DNA from: Aidingimonas halophila
GTDB taxonomy: Bacteria > Pseudomonadota > Gammaproteobacteria > Pseudomonadales > Halomonadaceae
Assembly (NCBI RefSeq): GCF_900106955.1
Contig: NZ_FNNI01000002.1
Coordinates: 496,001-560,000, forward strand
Direction of reading: 5' to 3'
DNA length: 64,000 bases
A program made the position numbers and the translations under genes. Shown here in pieces: positions 1-9,111 of the stretch (position 1 is the first letter of the stretch; every line of letters begins with the position of its first letter). A model generated the notes under the pieces. That model was not told where the DNA came from. It worked only from the letters and a program-made list of their open reading frames with translations, and searched no databases.

Positions 1-783
1 GGCAAAGGCCGACGTAATCCCCCATGGACGGCCAGCCAGGGCCAGTGTCGCAAAGTTGAGCAATGCCAATGCCACCGCGCCGACCAGTATCGGCCAAGGC
101 CCAGTCAACCAGCGCCGCTGAGGCGACTCGACCTGCGGAGCCGCTTCCATTCGTCCATGACGCCGCTTTTCCAGGATAACGGTCAATGCCGCAATAGCGG
201 CGAACAAGGCCAGGCTGACGGCGATGCCGCCTCCGGCCCCAAACTCGCTGACCAGAGACGTGGGCTGGAAGGCCGGTAAACTCGTCCACCAAGAAAAATG
301 CGCCGTACCGATCAAGGAACCGATGATAAAGAACACCAGTGTAATCAGCATACGCGCATTGCCACCTCCGACAGTGAACAGGGTACCCGAGGCACAGCCA
401 CCGCCCAGTTGCATGCCCAGCCCAAAAAGAAAGGCACCAACGACGACCGATATACCGATCGGAGCCACGAACCCGCTCACCTCCTGACCAAATAGCGTGC
501 CCGCGCCCAGCGCCGGGAAAAACAGCAGGACACTGATCGCCAGCATGACCATCTGGGCACGCAGACCACGCCCCCGACGCTCAGTGATGAACACGCGCCA
601 GGCAGCGGTAAATCCGAAAGCCGCATGATAGAGCGCCATCCCCAGAGCCCCGCCGACCAACATCAAGGCACCGAGCCGGACCCCAAACGCGCTACCGATC
701 ACGATAACGCCGACCAGCAGAAGTGCACCTGCCACCCAGGTCGTCGGGGCCGGACGCCGTGGGGTCAATGCCAATTCACTCAT
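1..783 (-). CDS. YeeE/YedE family sulfur-compound transporter, partial (C-terminus outside window)
   Basis: An open frame reads leftward from an ATG at 783 to the window edge, giving 261 codons without a stop, so the C-terminus is missing. The ATG is preceded by a strong AGGAGGTG ribosome binding site. The protein is very hydrophobic with many predicted membrane helices. It carries the family signature GMQLGGGCASGTLFTVGGG, a Gly-rich loop with the conserved Cys typical of the YeeE/YedE (TsuA-like) inner-membrane permeases. These are thought to import thiosulfate or other sulfur species. A second signature block would be expected beyond the window. The exact substrate cannot be told from the sequence. 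Confidence 0.85.
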   Translation of the reverse strand, partial: MSELALTPRRPAPTTWVAGALLLVGVIVIGSAFGVRLGALMLVGGALGMALYHAAFGFTAAWRVFITERRGRGLRAQMVMLAISVLLFFPALGAGTLFGQEVSGFVAPIGISVVVGAFLFGLGMQLGGGCASGTLFTVGGGNARMLITLVFFIIGSLIGTAHFSWWTSLPAFQPTSLVSEFGAGGGIAVSLALFAAIAALTVILEKRRHGRMEAAPQVESPQRRWLTGPWPILVGAVALALLNFATLALAGRPWGITSAFA

Positions 784-948
784 TTCACCTCCTGAGGCAC
801 ACCCAAACCGTTTGCCTGTTAATAATGCAATAGCTTAGTGTTTCACTCAGGAAAAGTGAAATTCATAAAAACGATGGCACTAATTCCTTATTTGCATATC
901 AGATATCAAGAACCCGCCTTGCGGTCGGCTCCTCAATAAACGTTGTAC

Positions 949-1962
949 CTATACGAAGCGTCCCAACCCCGCTGCCTCACGCAATCGGTCCATCACCGGA
1001 GCCGCTTCGGCACGGGCACGATCCGCCCCCTTCTTCAGGACGGACTCGATATGCCCGGGGTCTTCCATGAGCGCCTGATAACGTTCACGCGGTTCGCGAA
1101 GATGAGCATTGAGATACTCGAAGACCCGGTTCTTGGCTTCCCCCCAGCCGATACCGTCTTCGTACTCTTGGCGCATGACCTCGGTCTCTTCTGCTGAGGC
1201 GAAGGCGGCGTAGATCTGGAACAGCGTGCAACTATCGGGATCTTTCGGCTCGCCGGGCTCCAGCGAATTGGTCTTGATCTTGCGCACCAGCTTGAGCAGT
1301 TTTTTCTCGGATACGAACAGCGGGATCGTATTGTTGTAGCTCTTGGACATCTTGCGACCATCGAGCCCGTTCAATACCTCGACCTTCTCATCCACCACTG
1401 CTTCCGGCAACGTGAAGTGCTCACCGTGATAGAGGTGGTTGAATCGTCCGGCGATATCACGCGCCATTTCGATATGCTGGATCTGGTCTCGCCCTACGGG
1501 AACCCGATTGGCGTTGAACATTAGGATATCGGCGGCCATCAGCACCGGATAGCTGAAAAGCCCCATCGTAATGCCCCGGTCAGGGTCCTGATTGCCGGCC
1601 TCCTCGTTTTCCGCCACGGCGGCCTTGTAGGCATGCGCACGATTCATCAACCCCTTGGCACACACACAGGAGAGTAGCCAGGTCAATTCAGGGATTTCCG
1701 GAATGTCCGACTGGCGATAGAAGATGGCGTTGTCAGTATCCAGGCCTAGCGCCAGCCAGGTCGCGGCGATCTCCAGACGCGACTGTTGCACGCGACGAGG
1801 ATCCTGGCACTTGATCAAGGCGTGCAGGTCGGCAAGGAAATAGAAGGACTGAACGCTCTCATCCTGGCTGGCCTCGATCGCGGGCTTGATGGCCCCGACA
1901 TAGTTTCCGAGATGCGGCGTTCCGGTGGTGGTGATACCGGTGAGAACACGTGTCTTTGTCAT
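949..1962 (-). CDS. trpS: Tryptophan--tRNA ligase
   Basis: The 337-residue product is the normal size for a bacterial class I tryptophanyl-tRNA synthetase, which charges tRNA-Trp in the cytoplasm. The N-terminus [20 protein letters not shown] contains the HIGH-type ATP motif (TPHLGN). The KMSKS loop appears intact as [10 protein letters not shown] near residue 200. No clear Shine-Dalgarno sequence precedes the ATG. The gene lies between ald and the sulfur transporter on the same strand and is probably a separate transcript. A weak hairpin (about 908-925) lies just downstream, but I do not call it as a terminator. Confidence 0.97.
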   Translation of the reverse strand: MTKTRVLTGITTTGTPHLGNYVGAIKPAIEASQDESVQSFYFLADLHALIKCQDPRRVQQSRLEIAATWLALGLDTDNAIFYRQSDIPEIPELTWLLSCVCAKGLMNRAHAYKAAVAENEEAGNQDPDRGITMGLFSYPVLMAADILMFNANRVPVGRDQIQHIEMARDIAGRFNHLYHGEHFTLPEAVVDEKVEVLNGLDGRKMSKSYNNTIPLFVSEKKLLKLVRKIKTNSLEPGEPKDPDSCTLFQIYAAFASAEETEVMRQEYEDGIGWGEAKNRVFEYLNAHLREPRERYQALMEDPGHIESVLKKGADRARAEAAPVMDRLREAAGLGRFV

Positions 1963-2010
1963 GGAGATGCACTAGCCCGATCTGATGTTGCGATCCCGCC
2001 AGTTTACCGT

Positions 2011-2039
2011 GCTGTCCCGCTCAAGGCGAACGGGACAGC
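2011..2039 (-). terminator. Hairpin downstream of ald
   Basis: A 9-bp perfect stem (GCTGTCCCG / CGGGACAGC) with an 11-base loop lies between the ald stop codon and the trpS start. It has no U-tract on the minus strand, so it may be a weak terminator or an RNA 3'-end stabiliser. Confidence 0.5.
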
Positions 2040-2067
2040 CACGACATCGGTATCGGCTATTGTCTGT

Positions 2068-3183
2068 TCAAGCCACCACCCTGGCCGGATCGACACTCTC
2101 CAGTCCGAATGCCTCGGCAACAGCACGGTAGGTGATCCTGCCGCCTTGCACGTTCAGCCCCGACAGGAAATGCGGATCCTCCGCAAGCGCACTTTTCCAC
2201 CCTTTATCCGCCAGAGCCATCACGAAAGGCATGGTGGCATTGGTCAATGCCTGCGTCGAGGTTCTCGCCACCGCACCAGGCATGTTCGCCACACAGTAGT
2301 GAACCACCCCATCGACGACATAGGCCGGCTCGGCGTGAGTCGTCGGTTTGCTGGTCTCGAAACAACCGCCCTGATCGATGGCGACATCGACCAGTACGCT
2401 TCCCGGCGTCATGTCGGCCAGCATGGCTCGCGTGATCAGTTTGGGCGCCGCCGCACCGGGTACCAATACGGCACCAATGATGAGGTCGGACTCGCGGACC
2501 GCTTCATCCAGAGTGTCGGCAGTGGAAAAGACCGTTTTCATGCGCCCCTGATAGCGATCGTCCAGGGTGTCCAGGCGTGGCAGCGACTTATCGAGTACAG
2601 TCACGTCGGCTCCCAGTCCCAGCGCCATCCGGGCCGCGTTCTCGCCGACGACGCCTCCGCCGATCACTGTCACCCTGGCAGGCGCCACCCCCGGGACACC
2701 GGGCAGCAATACACCGCTACCGCCCTGGGCCTTTTCCAGGCTATGCGCGCCGGCCTGTACCGCCATGCGTCCAGCAACCGCACTCATGGGAGACAATAGA
2801 GGCAATCCCCCTTCCGGCGCCGTGATCGTTTCATAAGCAATGCAGGTCGCCCCGGTCGCCATCAGGCCTCGCGTCAACTCCTCTTCTGCGGCCAGGTGCA
2901 GATAGGTGAACAGTGTCTGATCGGCCCGCAACCGCTCCACTTCCTCGGGCTGAGGCTCCTTGACCTTGACGATCAACTCGGCACCATCCCACAGACTGGC
3001 GACATCGGATTCGATGAGAGCACCGGCCGTTTGATACTGGGTGTCAGGGAACCCGGCGCCTTCACCCGCCCCGGTTTGGATAGTGACCTGATGGCCCCGC
3101 CCTACCAACTCGCGCACGCCAGTGGGGGTGAGTGCCACCCGATATTCATGATTCTTGATTTCCTTCGGAACGGCAATCTTCAT
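2068..3183 (-). CDS. ald: Alanine dehydrogenase
   Basis: The 371-residue product catalyses NAD-dependent interconversion of L-alanine with pyruvate and ammonium. The N-terminus [20 protein letters not shown] is the conserved AlaDH/PNT substrate-binding start. The Rossmann motif follows in mid-protein ([18 protein letters not shown]), and the length fits the family. An upstream in-frame start would add six residues, but the ATG at 3183 is preceded by AGGAGGAGCT and begins exactly at the conserved MKIAVPKE. The upstream gap is AT-rich and holds a 14-base palindrome that could be an Lrp/AsnC-type operator, a common regulator of ald genes (inference). Confidence 0.96.
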   Translation of the reverse strand: MKIAVPKEIKNHEYRVALTPTGVRELVGRGHQVTIQTGAGEGAGFPDTQYQTAGALIESDVASLWDGAELIVKVKEPQPEEVERLRADQTLFTYLHLAAEEELTRGLMATGATCIAYETITAPEGGLPLLSPMSAVAGRMAVQAGAHSLEKAQGGSGVLLPGVPGVAPARVTVIGGGVVGENAARMALGLGADVTVLDKSLPRLDTLDDRYQGRMKTVFSTADTLDEAVRESDLIIGAVLVPGAAAPKLITRAMLADMTPGSVLVDVAIDQGGCFETSKPTTHAEPAYVVDGVVHYCVANMPGAVARTSTQALTNATMPFVMALADKGWKSALAEDPHFLSGLNVQGGRITYRAVAEAFGLESVDPARVVA

Positions 3184-3279
3184 AGCTCCTCCTGACAACA
3201 CGGTATGACGGCGATGAGGGAATGACTATTCCATTACAGCACAGGAGAGCAAAAAGGATAAATTTGTCAGAAAAATCAA

Positions 3280-3293
3280 TTTGATATATCAAA
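3280..3293. promoter_or_regulatory. Palindrome upstream of ald (possible operator)
   Basis: The perfect 14-base palindrome TTTGATATATCAAA sits in an unusually AT-rich part of the 197-base gap upstream of ald, about 97 bases before the start codon. Lrp/AsnC-family regulators often bind AT-rich palindromes near ald genes. The assignment is inferred from position and composition only. Confidence 0.35.
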
Positions 3294-3380
3294 AACCGCG
3301 GGCTTGACGAGAAAATGTTTCACCAGGAAGGCAGCAAACGTGATATTTTGCTGACCACACACGCCAGCGTAACGGAGATA

Positions 3381-3701
3381 TCAATCGCTCCGGAGCGTTC
3401 CGCAACGCCAACATCTGGTGAACACGCCCTCCAGCGATTCACCACAATGTTCACAGGTCCAGGTCGTGGCGGTGACATGACGTTCGTTGAGCGTCTCTTG
3501 TATCAACTCAGCAGCACGTTCGGCATTATGGGAAGCAACCCGGACTTCCGGTTCGCACTCACCGAGCGGTAGCTCACCGGCACCTCCACCAAGCGTCATG
3601 TTACCGAGTTCGGCAGGAATACCGGTAGCGTTCAGCAAGTTGCAAACATGGCTGACCAGCAGTGTATTCGAATGGGCGAAAACGCGTATTCGATCCGCCA
3701 T
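3381..3701 (-). CDS. DUF2007-type protein with C-terminal zinc ribbon
   Basis: This 106-residue protein has an N-terminal ferredoxin-like region (MADRIRVFAHSNTLLVSHV, then GIPAELGN) typical of the DUF2007 'putative signal transducing protein' family. Its C-terminal zinc ribbon is built from two CxxC pairs (CEHCGE and CWRCGTL). Its molecular role is unknown. The chosen ATG at 3701 lies 10 bases after the rlmI stop codon, and a longer in-frame start would run into rlmI. The gene is therefore the likely last cistron of the rpmB-rpmG-mutM-rlmI run. The Cys pairs suggest metal binding, perhaps protein or nucleic-acid contact, but nothing more specific can be claimed. Confidence 0.8.
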   Translation of the reverse strand: MADRIRVFAHSNTLLVSHVCNLLNATGIPAELGNMTLGGGAGELPLGECEPEVRVASHNAERAAELIQETLNERHVTATTWTCEHCGESLEGVFTRCWRCGTLRSD

Positions 3702-3711
3702 GACCACATCC

Positions 3712-4902
3712 CTAATCCCGGAATACACGGACGCCAAGGGCTTTCAAGTAAGCCGTTTCGGGAATGGCCGGGTGAACCGGATGATCCGGCCCCTGGTGCC
3801 CTTGAAAGATCAATTGACCATGCCGATCCTGATGCCGTACCGCACCGCGCACGCATTCGATCAATCGTTCGGGGGACAGATGCATGGAGCACGATGCGGA
3901 CACCAGCAATCCATCGCGACCCAGCAAGCGCATGGCTTCCCGGTTGAGGCGCGAGTATGCCCGCTCTCCATTGGGAATGTCCTTGCGCTTCTTGATGAAT
4001 GCCGGCGGATCGAGCACGACGACATCAAACTGTTCGCCCTCGGCCTTGAGGGCCGCCAATGCCTCGAAGGCATCCCCCTCGGCAATGGTTACCCGCTCCT
4101 GCTGGCCGTTCAGCGCCGCGTTTTCCGCCACCATGTCGAGGGCGCCGGTGGAACTGTCGATACAGACGACCTCACTGGCGCCATGTGCCGCAGCCTGGAC
4201 CCCCCAACCTCCGGTATAGCTGAAGACATCCAACACTCGCTTGCCGACCACCAACTCATTGAGCCAGGCGCGGTTGGCACGATGGTCAAAAAACCAACCA
4301 GTTTTCTGCCCCTCCAGCACGGGTGCCACGAAACGCACCCCATTTTCCTCGAGAAGCACTTGGTCGGGTAGCTCCCCCTTGGCCACGGATACCTGATGGC
4401 CGAGTTGCTCCTGGCGACGTCCAGAGGTGTCGTTCTTGAAAACAATGGCCCGAGGCGACAATACCTTGTCGAGTGCCGCGATCACTTCTTCACCAAGCCG
4501 TTCCATGCCCAGCGTATTCAGCTGCACGACCAGAATGTCGTCGAAACGATCGATGACCAATCCGGGCAGCAGATCGCCTTCACCGTGCACCAATCGATAG
4601 AAAGGTCGCGCGAAGAGCCGCTCCCGCAATCCGAGCGCCTGCTTGAAACGATGCACCAGCAGTGACCGATCGAGACGAACATTGGGGTCACGGGACACGA
4701 TACGGGCGCAGATCAGGGAGTGCGGATTGACATAAGCGACGCCCATGGCCTTGCCATTAGCGGCCTCTATCACAGCCTGGGCACCCGGCTCGAACTCCTT
4801 GAGAGGTGTGACCTGGGTATCCACTTCGTTGGAGTACAGCCACAGGTGGCCCGATTTGAGACGGCGATCGGCATTTTTCTTCAGGCGCAGACGTTGAGTC
4901 AC
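3712..4902 (-). CDS. rlmI: 23S rRNA (cytosine-C5) methyltransferase RlmI
   Basis: The protein is an S-adenosylmethionine-dependent methyltransferase of the RlmI family, which makes m5C at position 1962 of 23S rRNA. An N-terminal PUA-like region (KNADRRLKSGHLWLYSNEV) is followed by a Rossmann methyltransferase domain with VLDVFSYTGGWGVQAA. The catalytic-type motif DPPAFIKKRKD follows. With the GTG start at 4902, preceded by GGAG at a good distance, the product is 396 residues, the same length as E. coli RlmI. A TTG 30 bases further upstream lacks a ribosome binding site. The gene follows mutM on the same strand. Confidence 0.92.
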   Translation of the reverse strand: MTQRLRLKKNADRRLKSGHLWLYSNEVDTQVTPLKEFEPGAQAVIEAANGKAMGVAYVNPHSLICARIVSRDPNVRLDRSLLVHRFKQALGLRERLFARPFYRLVHGEGDLLPGLVIDRFDDILVVQLNTLGMERLGEEVIAALDKVLSPRAIVFKNDTSGRRQEQLGHQVSVAKGELPDQVLLEENGVRFVAPVLEGQKTGWFFDHRANRAWLNELVVGKRVLDVFSYTGGWGVQAAAHGASEVVCIDSSTGALDMVAENAALNGQQERVTIAEGDAFEALAALKAEGEQFDVVVLDPPAFIKKRKDIPNGERAYSRLNREAMRLLGRDGLLVSASCSMHLSPERLIECVRGAVRHQDRHGQLIFQGHQGPDHPVHPAIPETAYLKALGVRVFRD

Positions 4903-4965
4903 GACACACTCCAGCCTTGTCAACAAAACCAATTCAGGTACCGACCGCGCGTTTCCGGTCGGAGC

Positions 4966-5796
4966 TCATGTCTGGCAACGCGTACAAAAGACACTGGCGC
5001 GCTGCCCCACGGTTGTCAGTCGCAATTCGGCGCCACACCGGCGACACGGCTGGCCATCGCGACCGTAGACATTCAGCCGTTGGGCGAAGTAGCCCGGTTC
5101 ACCGACACCACTGACGAAATCCCGTAACGTCGTACCGCCCTGGTCTATCGCAGCCGCGAGAACATCACGGACGGCAGCCGCCAGGCGGTCATAACGTGTC
5201 CTGCTGATGCGTCCAGCCGCCCGGCGCGGGTCGATGCCCGCGAGGAATAGCGCCTCGGCCGCATAGATATTCCCGACACCCACCACGACAGCATTATCCA
5301 TCAGGAAGGATTTCACGGCCAGACGACGTCCTCGTGACAAGCGATACAAATGCTCGCCATCGAAAGCCGATGACAGCGGTTCCGGTCCCAGTTTCACCAG
5401 ACGCTTGTCCGTGTCTTCCGAGCTCGACAGCCAGTCGACAAAACCGAAGCGACGGGGGTCGTGATATCGCAACACATGCCGATCCTCGATCACGATATCG
5501 ATGTGGTCATGCTTGCGCGGGATGTCACCCACGCGCGCAATGCGCAGGCTACCCGACATTCCCAGATGCCAGAGCAGGGAACGGGAGACGCCACCCGACG
5601 ATATCAAGGGAATCAGCAAATACTTGGCTCGCCGCCTCAAGTTACCAATGTGCGCGCCCACCAGGTCATCCGCCAGCGTCCCAGGCACAGGTATACGCAA
5701 ACGGGGCTCACGCACGATGACCTCGACGATCTCACGCCCCTCCAGATGAGGAGCAATTCCTCGACGCGTCGTTTCGACCTCGGGCAATTCGGGCAT
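4966..5796 (-). CDS. mutM: Formamidopyrimidine-DNA glycosylase
   Basis: MutM (Fpg) removes oxidised purines such as 8-oxoguanine and nicks the abasic site. The start is fixed by the invariant N-terminus [13 protein letters not shown], because Pro2 becomes the catalytic N-terminus after Met removal and Glu3 is also catalytic. That gives 276 residues, normal for the family. The C-terminal zinc finger is intact (CRRCGAEL and CTRCQT), and the helix-two-turn-helix region lies before it. A longer frame upstream is spurious, since it would bury the catalytic Pro. The gene follows rpmG after a perfect 28-base palindrome, an arrangement also seen as rpmB-rpmG-mutM in E. coli. Confidence 0.97.
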   Translation of the reverse strand: MPELPEVETTRRGIAPHLEGREIVEVIVREPRLRIPVPGTLADDLVGAHIGNLRRRAKYLLIPLISSGGVSRSLLWHLGMSGSLRIARVGDIPRKHDHIDIVIEDRHVLRYHDPRRFGFVDWLSSSEDTDKRLVKLGPEPLSSAFDGEHLYRLSRGRRLAVKSFLMDNAVVVGVGNIYAAEALFLAGIDPRRAAGRISRTRYDRLAAAVRDVLAAAIDQGGTTLRDFVSGVGEPGYFAQRLNVYGRDGQPCRRCGAELRLTTVGQRASVFCTRCQT

Positions 5797-5825
5797 GGCG
5801 TCACCAGTCATGATGGGCAGAGACG

Positions 5826-5853
5826 CAGGAACCCGGCATATGCCGGGTTCCTG
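5826..5853 (-). terminator. Perfect 28-base palindrome between rpmG and mutM
   Basis: Two 14-base arms (CAGGAACCCGGCAT and its complement) meet with no spacer. In RNA this gives a GC-rich hairpin of about 11-12 bp once a loop forms. No U-tract follows on the minus strand. It could be a partial terminator or processing signal that lowers mutM expression relative to the ribosomal protein genes. Confidence 0.5.
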
Positions 5854-5897
5854 AATGCAGACTGCCGCCTGCGGTGGAAGCAATCAAGTACGCCGTG

Positions 5898-6053
5898 TTA
5901 CTTGATCTTGGCTTCCTTGTACATCACATGTTTACGGATGACCGGATCGAACTTCTTCATTTCGAGCTTATCCGGAGTGTTCCGCTTGTTCTTGTCGGTG
6001 GTATAGAAGTGACCTGTTCCGGCACTGGATACCATCCTGATCTTGTCACGCAT
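5898..6053 (-). CDS. rpmG: 50S ribosomal protein L33
   Basis: The 51-residue product aligns by eye with bacterial L33, including [21 protein letters not shown] in mid-protein and a C-terminus ending [10 protein letters not shown]. There are no cysteines, so this is the zinc-independent (C-minus) form like that of E. coli. The N-terminus (MRDKIRMV) is about four residues shorter than the E. coli protein. The start ATG at 6053 is preceded by GGGAGAA. The gene lies downstream of rpmB in the usual rpmB-rpmG order and is a large-subunit structural protein. Confidence 0.96.
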   Translation of the reverse strand: MRDKIRMVSSAGTGHFYTTDKNKRNTPDKLEMKKFDPVIRKHVMYKEAKIK

Positions 6054-6133
6054 GGCTCATTTCTCCCAAAACCTGTATCCGCCTGCAGAAGCCGATTCGC
6101 CACTATCAGGCATATCAGCGTCGGAGCGGTGCG

Positions 6134-6370
6134 TTATACCGCCTCACCACGCTTACGAATATCGCTCAGCACCTCTTCGATGCCTTTCTTGTCAATGATA
6201 CGCATCCCCTTGGAAGAGACACGCAGCTTGACGAAGCGCTTCTCGGACTCCACCCAAAAACGATGGGTATGCAGATTCGGCAAGAAGCGACGACGCGTCT
6301 TGCGATGGGAGTGAGAGACGTTATTACCAGTCACCGGGCGCTTGCCGGTAACTTGACATACTTTGGACAT
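6134..6370 (-). CDS. rpmB: 50S ribosomal protein L28
   Basis: The 78-residue product is a canonical L28, beginning [20 protein letters not shown] and followed by the basic [15 protein letters not shown] stretch. Length matches E. coli L28. A strong GGAGG sits before the ATG. The gene starts the leftward rpmB-rpmG-mutM-rlmI-DUF2007 group, and a good sigma-70-type promoter lies about 115 bases upstream, which leaves a leader of roughly 105 bases. The leader could hold post-transcriptional control, but I see no specific motif in it. Confidence 0.98.
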   Translation of the reverse strand: MSKVCQVTGKRPVTGNNVSHSHRKTRRRFLPNLHTHRFWVESEKRFVKLRVSSKGMRIIDKKGIEEVLSDIRKRGEAV

Positions 6371-6484
6371 GGGGCCTCCAACCGCTGGCGAGTTGTCAAA
6401 AACCTATCGGGCAACGGGTAGGGCGAACGGCAGCTCGTTGCCTTATGCCCCGTCATCGAACCCAAGGGAATTCAAAGGCTGCAC

Positions 6485-6513
6485 TTTATACCAAAAAGCG
6501 CCTGCCTCGGCAA
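6485..6513 (-). promoter_or_regulatory. Sigma-70 type promoter for rpmB-rpmG
   Basis: On the minus strand TTGCCG (6508-6513) and TATAAA (6485-6490) are separated by exactly 17 bases. The predicted transcription start near 6478 gives a leader of about 105 bases before rpmB. The spacer and -35 hexamer overlap the radC terminator hairpin. Confidence 0.6.
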
Positions 6514-6516
6514 GGC
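6493..6516 (-). terminator. radC terminator overlapping the rpmB promoter
   Basis: On the minus strand downstream of radC, GCCTTGCCGAGGCAGGC can fold into a short GC-rich hairpin followed by GCTTTTTGG. It has the form of an intrinsic terminator and shares bases with the -35 box and spacer of the rpmB promoter. Confidence 0.5.
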
Positions 6517-6546
6517 CTGTCCCTCAGTTCTCTCCGTAAACCGGCA

Positions 6547-7221
6547 TTATAGCCAACCACGCTCGGCAAACGACACCACTTCGCCATCGCCAACCACGAA
6601 GTGATCCAGAACACGAATATCGAATAACTCCAGAGCGTCCTTCAGACGTGTCGTAATACGCCGATCGGCGTCACTCGGTTCGGCCACCCCGGATGGGTGA
6701 TTGTGTGCGAAGATAATGGCACCAGCGCCCAGGTCCAGCGCCCGTCGTGCGACTTCGCGCGGATATACCGACGCACTGTCGAGGGTGCCGCGAAACAATG
6801 ACTCGAAACGAATCACCCGGTGCTGTGTATCAAGAAACAGCGCAGCGAACTCTTCATGAGCCAGGTGTCGCAACTGTGCGGCAAGATAGGCACGCACCAG
6901 CGACGGTGACGTCAGCGCCCCTCCGCGCTCGATCTGGCTGGCCAGATGACGCCGCGACAACTCCATGACGGCCTGCAGTTGGACATATTTCGCCTCACCC
7001 AGGCCGTATTCGGCACAAAAGTGCTGGTAATCGGCTTCCAGTAACTGTCGTAGCCCGCCAAAACGACCCAGCAGGTCGCGGGCCAGGTCGACTGCAGAGC
7101 GCCCCCTGACACCAACTCGCAGAAATATCGCCAGCAACTCCGCATCGGACAGCCCGGCCGCTCCGAGGCTCAATAATTTTTCACGCGGCCGCTCTCCTTC
7201 CGGCCAGTGTCGGATAGACAT
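6547..7221 (-). CDS. radC: RadC/UPF0758 family JAB-domain protein
   Basis: The 224-residue protein has an N-terminal helix-hairpin-helix-like region ([20 protein letters not shown]). A C-terminal JAB/MPN metalloprotease-like domain carries the zinc motif [14 protein letters not shown] (HxHx7SxxD). The family was once linked to DNA repair, but that role is not established for the bacterial chromosomal protein. The ATG is preceded by GGGAGGCGTCG. It is transcribed divergently from coaBC and sits upstream of rpmB, the conserved radC-rpmB neighbourhood of gammaproteobacteria. Length is normal. Confidence 0.95.
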   Translation of the reverse strand: MSIRHWPEGERPREKLLSLGAAGLSDAELLAIFLRVGVRGRSAVDLARDLLGRFGGLRQLLEADYQHFCAEYGLGEAKYVQLQAVMELSRRHLASQIERGGALTSPSLVRAYLAAQLRHLAHEEFAALFLDTQHRVIRFESLFRGTLDSASVYPREVARRALDLGAGAIIFAHNHPSGVAEPSDADRRITTRLKDALELFDIRVLDHFVVGDGEVVSFAERGWL

Positions 7222-7343
7222 CGACGCCTCCCTGCGTCTCTTCGTTAGCCAGCGCGAGAGTGTACCCTCGGCCTGAGCCTCATGCTACGCAAATCATGGA
7301 GCGGATGATAAAGTAACCCATGGACGCCGAAGGGGGATCATTC

Positions 7344-8603
7344 ATGTCAACGTTGGTCGGCAAGCGCATCCTGCTCGGTATCAGCGGCGGGATTGCCGCC
7401 TACAAGAGTGCGCAACTGGCAAGACTTCTGACTCAGGCTGGTGCCGAAGTTCGTGTGGTCATGACGGAAGGCGCCCAGGCCTTCATCACGCCGCTGACTC
7501 TACAGGCATTGACAGGTCATGCCGTTCGTACCTCGCTACTCGATACCGAAGCCGAAGCGGGCATGGGCCATATCGAGCTGGCCCGCTGGGCCGACAGGAT
7601 AGTGATTGCGCCTGCGTCTGCCAATCTGATGGCCCGACTGGCCCATGGAATCGCCGACGACCTTCTGACGACGCTGTGTCTGGCCACCAGCGCCGAATGT
7701 CTGCTGGCACCAGCCATGAACCAGGCCATGTGGCGACATCCCGCCACACAACGCAACGCGAACCGGCTCGAAGCCGATGGCTGGCAACTACTGGGGCCGG
7801 ATGCCGGAGACCAGGCATGTGGCGACATCGGGCCAGGGCGAATGCTCGAGCCAGACACCATCGTGGCACTGATGACCACGAGAAACGAGTCAACGGCCAC
7901 CTCTGCCTCACTGTCAGGACGTGTCGTCACCATCACTGCCGGCCCCACGCGCGAGCCCCTCGATCCGGTACGATATCTCTCCAATCACAGCTCGGGTAAA
8001 ATGGGTTTTGCTCTTGCCGCTGCGGCCGCCCGCCATGGCGCCGAGGTCCACCTGATCAGTGGCCCGGTCACGTTGCCGACGCCTGTCGGCGTGACTCGAC
8101 ACGACATCACGACCGCCCAGGAAATGTCCGATACGGCACGGCAGTTGGCCAAGGAGAGCGATGTCTTCATCGGCTGTGCGGCCGTGGCCGACTACCGTGC
8201 TGCCAATGTCGCCACGCACAAGATCAAGAAGCAGGCCAATCGGGACGGCATGACCCTGTCGCTGGTCAAGAATCCGGATATCATTGCCGATGTCGGCGGC
8301 ATGACCGAACATCGTCCCTTTGTCGTCGGATTCGCCGCAGAAACCCGGAATCTCGAACACCATGCCCGGGATAAACTGGAGCGCAAGGGGCTCGACATGA
8401 TCGTCGCCAACGACGTATCACTGGAAGGACTGGGATTCGGCGCCGACCAAAATGCCGCGTTGATACTGTGGCGCCCCGACGCGACGACTCCACTTCAACG
8501 ACGCGAGCTCCCTGCACGGGACAAGGCAGCCCTGGCCGAAACCATCATCGGCCTCATCATCGAACGACTCATGACATCCAACGATTCAAAGCAGACTCCA
8601 TGA
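7344..8603 (+). CDS. coaBC: Bifunctional phosphopantothenoylcysteine decarboxylase/synthase
   Basis: CoaBC performs two steps of coenzyme A synthesis: CTP-dependent joining of cysteine to phosphopantothenate, then FMN-dependent decarboxylation. The N-terminal CoaC flavoprotein domain is seen in [16 protein letters not shown] and PAMNQAMW (with the PxMNxxMW substrate motif). The C-terminal CoaB domain starts around residue 190 ([20 protein letters not shown]) and includes KIKK. The ATG at 7344 follows GGGGGA, so the eight extra residues from an upstream ATG are unlikely. The product is 419 residues. Its stop overlaps the dut start (ATGA), indicating translational coupling. Confidence 0.97.
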   Translation: MSTLVGKRILLGISGGIAAYKSAQLARLLTQAGAEVRVVMTEGAQAFITPLTLQALTGHAVRTSLLDTEAEAGMGHIELARWADRIVIAPASANLMARLAHGIADDLLTTLCLATSAECLLAPAMNQAMWRHPATQRNANRLEADGWQLLGPDAGDQACGDIGPGRMLEPDTIVALMTTRNESTATSASLSGRVVTITAGPTREPLDPVRYLSNHSSGKMGFALAAAAARHGAEVHLISGPVTLPTPVGVTRHDITTAQEMSDTARQLAKESDVFIGCAAVADYRAANVATHKIKKQANRDGMTLSLVKNPDIIADVGGMTEHRPFVVGFAAETRNLEHHARDKLERKGLDMIVANDVSLEGLGFGADQNAALILWRPDATTPLQRRELPARDKAALAETIIGLIIERLMTSNDSKQTP

Positions 8604-9070
8604 CCCAGATTGCCCAACGACCACGCCTGGACATCAAGATCCTCGACGATCGCGTCCGCGACTATCCGCTTCCTCACTATTCCACCAACGGCAGTGCCGG
8701 CATGGACCTTCGCGCCCTGCTCGATGAACCGCTCGCACTCGCTCCCGGTGACTGTGAACTGGTACGCACTGGCCTGGCCGTACATATCGGTGATCCCAAT
8801 CTTGCCGGCATGATCCTGCCGCGCTCCGGGCTGGGGCATAAACAGGGCATCGTACTCGGCAACCTGGTCGGGCTGATCGACTCCGATTATCAGGGCGAGT
8901 TGATGATCTCGATCTGGAACCGTGGCCAGGAGCACATAGTACTCGAACCATTCGAGCGAGTGGCGCAGTACGTGCTTGTGCCTGTCGTACAGGCCGAGCT
9001 CAACCTCGTGGACAGCTTCGATGACAGCCTCCGAGGCGACAACGGCTTTGGCAGTTCGGGCCGCCACTGA
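8600..9070 (+). CDS. dut: dUTP diphosphatase
   Basis: The 156-residue trimeric-type dUTPase hydrolyses dUTP to dUMP, keeping uracil out of DNA and supplying thymidylate synthesis. Visible motifs are I (GSAGMDLRA), II ([11 protein letters not shown]), III ([11 protein letters not shown]) and V at the C-terminus ([10 protein letters not shown], the flexible P-loop-like tail). The ATG at 8600 overlaps the coaBC stop by the usual ATGA. A much longer in-frame start inside coaBC is spurious. The coaBC-dut order is widely conserved. Confidence 0.97.
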   Translation: MTQIAQRPRLDIKILDDRVRDYPLPHYSTNGSAGMDLRALLDEPLALAPGDCELVRTGLAVHIGDPNLAGMILPRSGLGHKQGIVLGNLVGLIDSDYQGELMISIWNRGQEHIVLEPFERVAQYVLVPVVQAELNLVDSFDDSLRGDNGFGSSGRH

Positions 9071-9111
9071 CGCACCTATCACGACGGACCACTCAATAAA
9101 GGACGAGTATC

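Noticed and set aside
1786-2799. Long antisense open frame opposite trpS and ald
   Set aside because: It crosses two conserved genes and the gap between them on the other strand, has no recognisable domain, and is explained by GC-rich codon bias.
3487-4371. 294-codon plus-strand frame opposite rlmI
   Set aside because: Shadow of rlmI with no domain features.
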